From Rhynchosporium graminicola (taxonomy: Eukaryota > Ascomycota > Leotiomycetes > Helotiales > Ploettnerulaceae): DNA of 64,000 nucleotides. Location of the stretch: NCBI GenBank assembly GCA_900074885.1, contig FJUW01000025.1, positions 186,001-250,000 on the forward strand. The letters run 5' to 3'. A model generated the notes under the pieces. The model was not told where the DNA came from. It was given only the letters and a program-made list of their open reading frames with translations, and did no database searches. Both the position numbers and the translations under genes were made by a program. Shown piece after piece: positions 60,030 to 64,000 of the stretch. Numbering within the stretch: the first letter of the stretch is position 1; each line of letters opens with the position of its first letter.

Positions 60030-63000
60030 ATTATTAGTATTAAATAGATATAATAATTTCAGGTTAAGCTAGATACGCTCTACTATAAGCTATTATAATC
60101 GGAACGCTATCTAGCTACTCTCTAATATAATAAGGAGATAATTATAACTCTACCGCCTCGTAAACCTAATATTAATCGATCTTACTAAATCGATACTAAC
60201 GTACGGGACTTAGTTATAAACTAGCTAGATTAATACTAATTATACTAAATAGTAATAATATAATATATTAACGTATTATCCTTACTTTTTAACTTATTTC
60301 CGCTTATTACTAAGGAATCCGAACTCTTTTCCGCTCTAATTTTATCGAGAAAGGTATTTACGCCGAAACCTTATTATAAGTACTTCTCTTAACTTCTAAG
60401 GATCTGGAAACCGGTTCTGATTTACTAAATTAGTACTATAGCTTTTTACTTTAATATAAAATATAAAAGTTCCGAATTATTCTTTATTAGTATCTACGAG
60501 ATAAACTACCTCTTATAAGATTATTTAAATAGCGATTCTCCTAAGGATCTTAATACTAAACGACTTATAGCTGAAAAGCTATTAGAATAGTACTATACTC
60601 TTAAGGAAGCTTTTTCTAAGCGGGATTCTAATATTCTTCTGCTATATCGCTTATACGATTATAAAATTATTCTAGAAGAACTATTACTTAATATATATTC
60701 GCTTTTATATTAGTAATCTATAGACGAACTATAAGTAACTAAGGAGTACTTTATAGAGAACTTAGATAAGGGATTTATCGAATCTAGCTAAAGTCCCTTT
60801 ATATTACTTATACTATTTGTTAAGAAAGCCGATAGAGGATTACGCTTCTATATTAACTATTATAAGCTTAATACGATCACTCGAAAGGATTCTTATTTAA
60901 TACCTAGGATCGATAAGCTCTTAACTTATATATCTAAAGTAGTAATCTTTATTAAACTAGATATCCGAGTAGTATTTAACTATATCTATATAGACTCCGA
61001 ATCCGAGGAGTATATTACTTTCTGAACCTGCTTCGGATCTTATAAATATAAAGTATTACCTTTTAAGCTTTATAATAGACCTAGTACGTACTAGCGATAT
61101 ATAAATAATATACTACTAGATTAATTAGATAACTTCTATATAGCTTACTTAGATAATATTCTTATATACTCAGAAACGCTCTAGGAATATAAGGAATATA
61201 TTAAATTAGTATTATAATACTTAATAGATATTAGATTCTAAGTAGATATTAAGAAAAGCGAATTCTATATTACTCGGACTAAATACCTTAAATATATTAT
61301 TATTACTAACGGAATCGAGCTAGATCCTAAGAAAGTAGTACTATTAGTAAACTAGAAGTACCCCGAAATAGTAATAGCTATAAAATCCTTCCTAGGATTC
61401 TATAAGTTCTACTATTAATTTATTCGGAATTTCGGCCTTATTACTAAACTTCTCTTAGTACTTACTTAGCCTATAGTACTATAGAATTTTATTAACGATT
61501 ATAAGAAGTCCTTTAACGATTCATATTAATAGCTACTATTAATATAGAAACTATATTATTTCGACCTTAAATTATAAACTAAACTAGAAACTAATACCTC
61601 TAATAGTATAATAGCTAGAGTTATCTCCTAATTATATAAAGATAACTAGTAATATCTAATTAGATTCTATTCTTATATTCTTAATAGATATAAACTAAAC
61701 TAGAAGATCTATAATAAGGAGCTATATATTATTATTAAGTCTTTCCGGAAATAGAGACCGGAACTTATATCTTTATAACGCTATACCGGCGTATATACGG
61801 ACTATCGATCCTTAGAATACTTTATAACTACTAAGGTCCTAATTAGTAAGTAAGCTAGATAAATAGAATTCCTTTCCGAATTTAATTTTCAAATTATATA
61901 TACGCTTAGTAAAGATAACGCTAAAGCTAATATCCTTAGCTATAAGAAATAAGATCTAAAGATATAGGAATAATAGAAATAGGATAATAGATCTTAGGTT
62001 TTATTACCTCTAGACTACTTAGACCTTAGGATTAATATAGAACTAGCTAAGTATTATATCGATTAAATCAGTTATATATACCTAATATCGCTAGGGACTA
62101 ATACGCTACTAGAACTCGTATATAACTCTTTTAATTTAATCGAGAAACTATACTAATTTAACTAAGAATTATTCTCTAAGGAATAAAATATATTAAGAGA
62201 TAACTATACTATTAATAATAGTTTATTACTTTATAATAGTTATTTATACGTATAACGCTATACCCCGCTATATACTTATTTAATTAGCGAAATCTACGAT
62301 TAAGTTTCCTCTGCTTATCTTAACGCTCGTAAGACTACTGAAATAATTTCTACTTATTACTACTAGAAAGGACTCGTATCGGATATAAAATAATATACTT
62401 ATAATTACTATTCTTATTAGTACTCTTATCCGAAACAGACGAAATAGTAAGGATTCCTCTACTTATTACTAGTACTTAGCTACCTTATATAATACCTAGC
62501 TATAGATTTTAAGGACTTCTTACCTAATAACTAAGGATTTAATAGGATATTAGTATTTATTAATTACTTAGGGAAAGATTCTATATTAATACTATACTAT
62601 TATAATATCGATACTTATAAGATAGCGATAATATTTATCTAATAGATATATCGTTTCGGATATACTCTTAAGTTAATTATATCTGACTAAGGAGCTTAGC
62701 TAGTCTTATCCTTCTAGTAAGAGTTTTACTATATAATTAGAGTTAAGGTTAAGCTTTCTATCTCTTTCTATTAGTAAACTAACAGATAAATAGAGATTAT
62801 GAACTAGTATATTAACTAACGCTTTAGACCTTTCGTTAATTATTACTAAAGTAACTAGGGCGAACTACTACTAATAATAGACCGCGCTTAAGTAACCTTA
62901 CCTTACGATTCTATTAGTATAACGCTATATACCCTTAAATATAATATACTACTGCGGAATAGCTAGGATTAGAAGTAACCTATAGTATTAATACTATAAA

Positions 63001-64000
63001 AGAAGCTTAATTATACTAATACTAAATCCTTAGCTAAATATACTAAATCCGCTATCGAGGTTATAAAAGCTAATATACTAGCTACTTAGTATAAGATAAG
63101 TGCTATAACTAACCCGAAACGGCGTAATATTAACTAGGAAGTTAGAGATAAGGTATTTCTTTTTATAAGGAACCTTAAGAATTACTAGCTAAGTAAGAAG
63201 TTATCTAGTCTCTAGGTAGGACTATACTAGGTCTTAGCTAAGATCAGATACTCCTATAAGCTAGATTTACCCTTAGGATCTTCTATTTATAATATATTCG
63301 CTCTCGAATTACTCTTTAAGGACCCGGACGACTTATTACTAAGCTAGGAGTTATAAAACCTACCCTTAGAGGTTATCGCTACTTAAGAAGAATAGAAGTT
63401 ATAAGATATACTTACTATATAGCTCCTAAGAGGTAATCTGAAGTATTAAGTTAGCTAGCTAAGCTATAACCCGGACTTAACTTAATATAATACTTCCGAC
63501 TTAATAAGTACTCCGTATAAGCTTAAAGACTTCTATATTACTAACTTAAGTAAACCTAGACCTCTATATAAACTAGAATAATAAATTAAAGCTTAAGAAG
63601 ACGGAATAGATAACTATAGTTACTTAGAGGATAATAAGCTATTATAGTTACTAGTATTAGAATTTATTACTAAGGATAATCCCTCGATTATATTTCGTAA
63701 TAATACTATATTTAAAACTCTACTTCTTTAACTATTTCTACTTTATTAGCTTTCTCCTCTAAGTTCTCTAGAGCTTCTAGTAATTCTGGAATATCTAGAA
63801 CCCGAACTATTATATCTAACTCCTTACTTAAATCTACTAATATAGCTCTAGTAATAGACTAAATATAATAGCTAATCTTATAAGGTTTCTTCTTTAGAGA
63901 AAGTCCGAGAGTATTTAGATCTAACGCTATCTCTAAACTAGAAGGTAAATTCCTCTTTCCTTTAGTATTAGATATCGTAGCTTTAAATATAGCTTTCTTT
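60030..64000 (+). mobile_element. Element A-prime continued: pol region, runs off the window
   Basis: Picks up exactly where 52253 left off (target ATTAT then TAGTATTAAATAG, as in the uninterrupted copy at 54625). It carries the same order: reverse transcriptase with the YLDN box near 61147, RNase H about 61500-61950, integrase about 62350-63050 and the start of the downstream block. At 64000 it corresponds to about 58.6 kb of the full copy, so roughly 1.4 kb including the 3' LTR lies outside. Confidence 0.9.

Noticed and set aside
1..64000. tRNA or rRNA genes
   Set aside because: I looked for B-box-like GGTTC sequences (for example near 13931 and 17273) but found no matching A-box and cloverleaf; no rRNA segment recognised.
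39845..64000. CRISPR array or centromeric satellite as an explanation for the AT-rich block
   Set aside because: The repeats are long, few, have LTR ends and target duplications, and encode mutated gag-pol; there is no short regular repeat-spacer pattern and no satellite periodicity.

Overview
The window is nuclear DNA from a filamentous ascomycete fungus (Pezizomycotina; Leotiomycetes is my guess from overall protein and intron style, not proven). Evidence: genes carry short 46-130 bp introns with GT..AG ends; there is a fungal group I G-alpha, a Zn2Cys6 regulator, an HsbA-type secreted protein, MIC10 and Urb2; and the right-hand third is an AT-rich block of LTR retrotransposons mutated in the manner of repeat-induced point mutation (RIP).

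Layout. 1-0.8 kb: 3' end of an unrecognised gene. 0.8-7.3 kb: mostly non-coding, with two decayed coding stretches (1.84-2.40 and 3.12-4.01 kb). 7.36-8.14 kb: a small secreted, probably GPI-anchored protein with three Cys/His-rich motifs, followed by fragments of decayed relatives to 9.42 kb. 10.65-11.58 kb: F-box/ankyrin protein. 12.39-13.83 kb: secreted protein gene broken by an assembly gap. 15.21-16.48 kb: G-alpha subunit, four exons resolved exactly. 20.53-21.44 kb: membrane protein with three tandem repeats. 22.21-22.58 kb: MIC10. 22.86-27.46 kb: URB2-like ribosome-biogenesis factor (six exons), ending 59 bp from the end of a convergent Zn2Cys6 transcription factor (27.52-29.71 kb). 30.74-31.18 kb: small protein with a SAM-like segment. 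31.70-32.44 kb: HsbA-like secreted protein. 33.73-35.58 kb: secreted six-hairpin-like protein. 35.87-37.82 kb: long disordered protein with a four-Cys zinc motif. 39.07-39.68 kb: broken aminoglycoside-phosphotransferase-like (APH) kinase gene.

39.85-64.0 kb: a nest of Ty3/gypsy-type LTR retrotransposons with no intact long ORF. CpA and TpG are almost gone while CpG remains, and Gln/Trp codons have become stops. Exact LTR ends and 5-bp target duplications give the order: element C (family A, minus strand) was entered by A-prime (family A, plus strand). A-prime was then entered by B (a second family, minus strand, target duplication TAAGG) inside its 5' LTR, and by A-double-prime (family A, plus strand, target duplication ATTAT) inside its pol region. 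A-prime and C run off the right end. Family A also shows a long antisense coding-like stretch between pol and the 3' LTR, present in all three copies.

The genes are a normal fungal mix (signalling, nucleolar, mitochondrial, secreted) with no obvious biosynthetic cluster; the two secreted genes at 31.7-35.6 kb are adjacent and co-directional. Exon coordinates were worked out by hand from splice signals and reading-frame continuity.
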